Shown here piece after piece: positions 10,554-11,360 of a stretch of DNA of 11,360 nucleotides. Origin of the DNA: an uncultured Lachnospiraceae bacterium (GTDB lineage: Bacteria > Bacillota > Clostridia > Lachnospirales > Lachnospiraceae). Location of the stretch: positions 1 to 11,360 of the forward strand of contig CAJOQZ010000060.1 of NCBI GenBank assembly GCA_905236585.1, written 5' to 3'. The notes under the pieces are model-generated. The model saw nothing but the letters and a program-made list of their open reading frames with translations. It was not told where the DNA came from and ran no database searches. The translations under genes were made by a program, and so were the position numbers. How positions within the stretch are numbered: the first letter of the stretch is position 1; every line of letters starts with the position of its first letter.

Positions 10554-11360
10554 ATGCCCAAAGGAACCAATCAGAAACTAAAACTATATTATTTAAGCCG
10601 CATTCTCCTTGAGAAGACCGACGAGGACCACGGTCTGGATATGAACGCGATCAAAAGCGAACTTTTGCGCTATGACGTGACGGCGGACCGGAAGAGCCTG
10701 TATGAAGATTTCAAGGCGCTTGAGATGCTCGGCATCACGGTTGAAGGAGAAAAGGTCGGACGGAATTATTATTACCATGTCAGCGAGAAGCCGTTCGAGA
10801 TAGCGGAGTTGAAACTGCTTGTGGACGCGATCCAGTCGTCGAAGTTCATTACGGAGAAAAAGTCCCGGCAGCTGATCAAAAAACTCACGCGCAACGTCAG
10901 CATTTATGAGGCGGCGCAGCTGAACCGGCAGGTCGTCGTTGCGGGACGCATCAAGACCATGAATGAAAGCATCTACTACAACGTAGACGCGATCTACAAC
11001 GCGATCACAGATAACAGGCAGATCCGTTTCGAATATCTGAAATGGAACTTAAAAAAACAACTGGTTCCCCGCAAGGACAGACCCTATGAGGTCAGTCCAT
11101 GGGCGCTGATGTGGAATGACGAGAACTATTATCTGATCGGTTATGACGGCGCGGATGAGAAGATCAAGCATTACCGCGTGGATAAAATGCGCCTTATCCG
11201 GCAGACGGAGGCGGAGAGGGAAGGCAGGTCGGTTTTTGAGGAAATCGACCTCGCCTCCTATACCAAGGAAACGTTCGGCATGTTCGGCGGAGAAGAGACG
11301 AATGTGCGGCTGCGTTTCAAAAACGACATCATCGGCGTGATCCTTGACCGTTTCGGCAAG
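10554..11360 (+). CDS. WYL-domain transcriptional regulator (partial, 3' end outside window)
   Basis: An open frame from ATG 10554 to the window end, 269 codons without a stop. Residues 1-75 form a winged helix-turn-helix (LYYLSRILLEKTDEDHGLDM, then DRKSLYEDFKALEMLG, with NYYYHV as the wing strand). Residues about 140-215 carry the WYL domain: RFEYLKWN, YEVSPWALMW, YYLIGYD, HYRVDKM. The name-giving Trp-Tyr-Leu is Tyr-Tyr-Leu here (192-194). WYL proteins bind DNA and sense small ligands or nucleic acids through this domain; the ligand is unknown. The start is four bases after the glycosidase stop, with no clear ribosome site, so translation is likely coupled. It may control the glycosidase or the EIIA genes, which is inference from position only. 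Confidence 0.92.
   Translation, partial: MPKGTNQKLKLYYLSRILLEKTDEDHGLDMNAIKSELLRYDVTADRKSLYEDFKALEMLGITVEGEKVGRNYYYHVSEKPFEIAELKLLVDAIQSSKFITEKKSRQLIKKLTRNVSIYEAAQLNRQVVVAGRIKTMNESIYYNVDAIYNAITDNRQIRFEYLKWNLKKQLVPRKDRPYEVSPWALMWNDENYYLIGYDGADEKIKHYRVDKMRLIRQTEAEREGRSVFEEIDLASYTKETFGMFGGEETNVRLRFKNDIIGVILDRFGK

Noticed and set aside
10016..10570. Minus-strand open frame of 184 codons opposite the GH1 gene
   Set aside because: Antisense to catalytic GH1 sequence, including the nucleophile region; no ribosome site.

Overview
The window looks like a chromosomal stretch from a low-to-mid-GC anaerobic Bacillota, most likely a Lachnospiraceae-type Clostridia. This is an inference from gene style: large hybrid histidine kinases with periplasmic solute-binding sensors, a divergent GreA paralog, a BspA/DUF285 surface-protein remnant, PTS-linked beta-glucoside genes and tiny Fst-like and holin-like toxins. 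No 16S gene or other species marker is present.

Region 1 (1-1015) has a GreA-family transcript-cleavage factor on the minus strand and gene-free flanks. Region 2 (1016-2087) is a small accessory hotspot. A tRNA-Pro(GGG) gene is followed by two further copies of its own 3' end (at 1245 and 1711), the pattern left by integrative elements that use a tRNA as attachment site. No integrase survives. Between the second and third copies lies a compact type I toxin-antitoxin (TA) module: a 32-codon membrane peptide on the minus strand and a convergent antisense RNA on the plus strand sharing one terminator. The antisense RNA carries 12 nt perfectly complementary to toxin codons 4-7, and the toxin's strong ribosome site can be folded into a hairpin. 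Just beyond the third copy is a second module in the opposite orientation: a 30-codon holin-like peptide with a convergent antisense RNA. Both modules are too short to appear as ordinary genes.

Region 3 (2118-8595) holds two divergent hybrid histidine kinases with the same phosphorelay layout (HisKA, HATPase, receiver, HPt) but different sensors. The minus-strand one has a signal peptide and two periplasmic solute-binding domains; the plus-strand one has a multi-pass membrane sensor. Between them is a frameshifted remnant of a DUF285 surface protein whose terminator hairpin overlaps the predicted promoter of the second kinase.

Region 4 (8598-11360) is sugar metabolism. A lactose/cellobiose-type PTS EIIA is two bases downstream of the second kinase and probably translationally coupled to it. 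Then come a terminator, a GH1 6-phospho-beta-glucosidase, and a WYL-domain regulator that starts four bases after the glycosidase and runs off the window. Together these suggest a membrane phosphorelay kinase transcriptionally tied to beta-glucoside uptake and breakdown, with a local WYL regulator. The PTS IIB/IIC parts and the kinases' cognate response regulators are not in the window.
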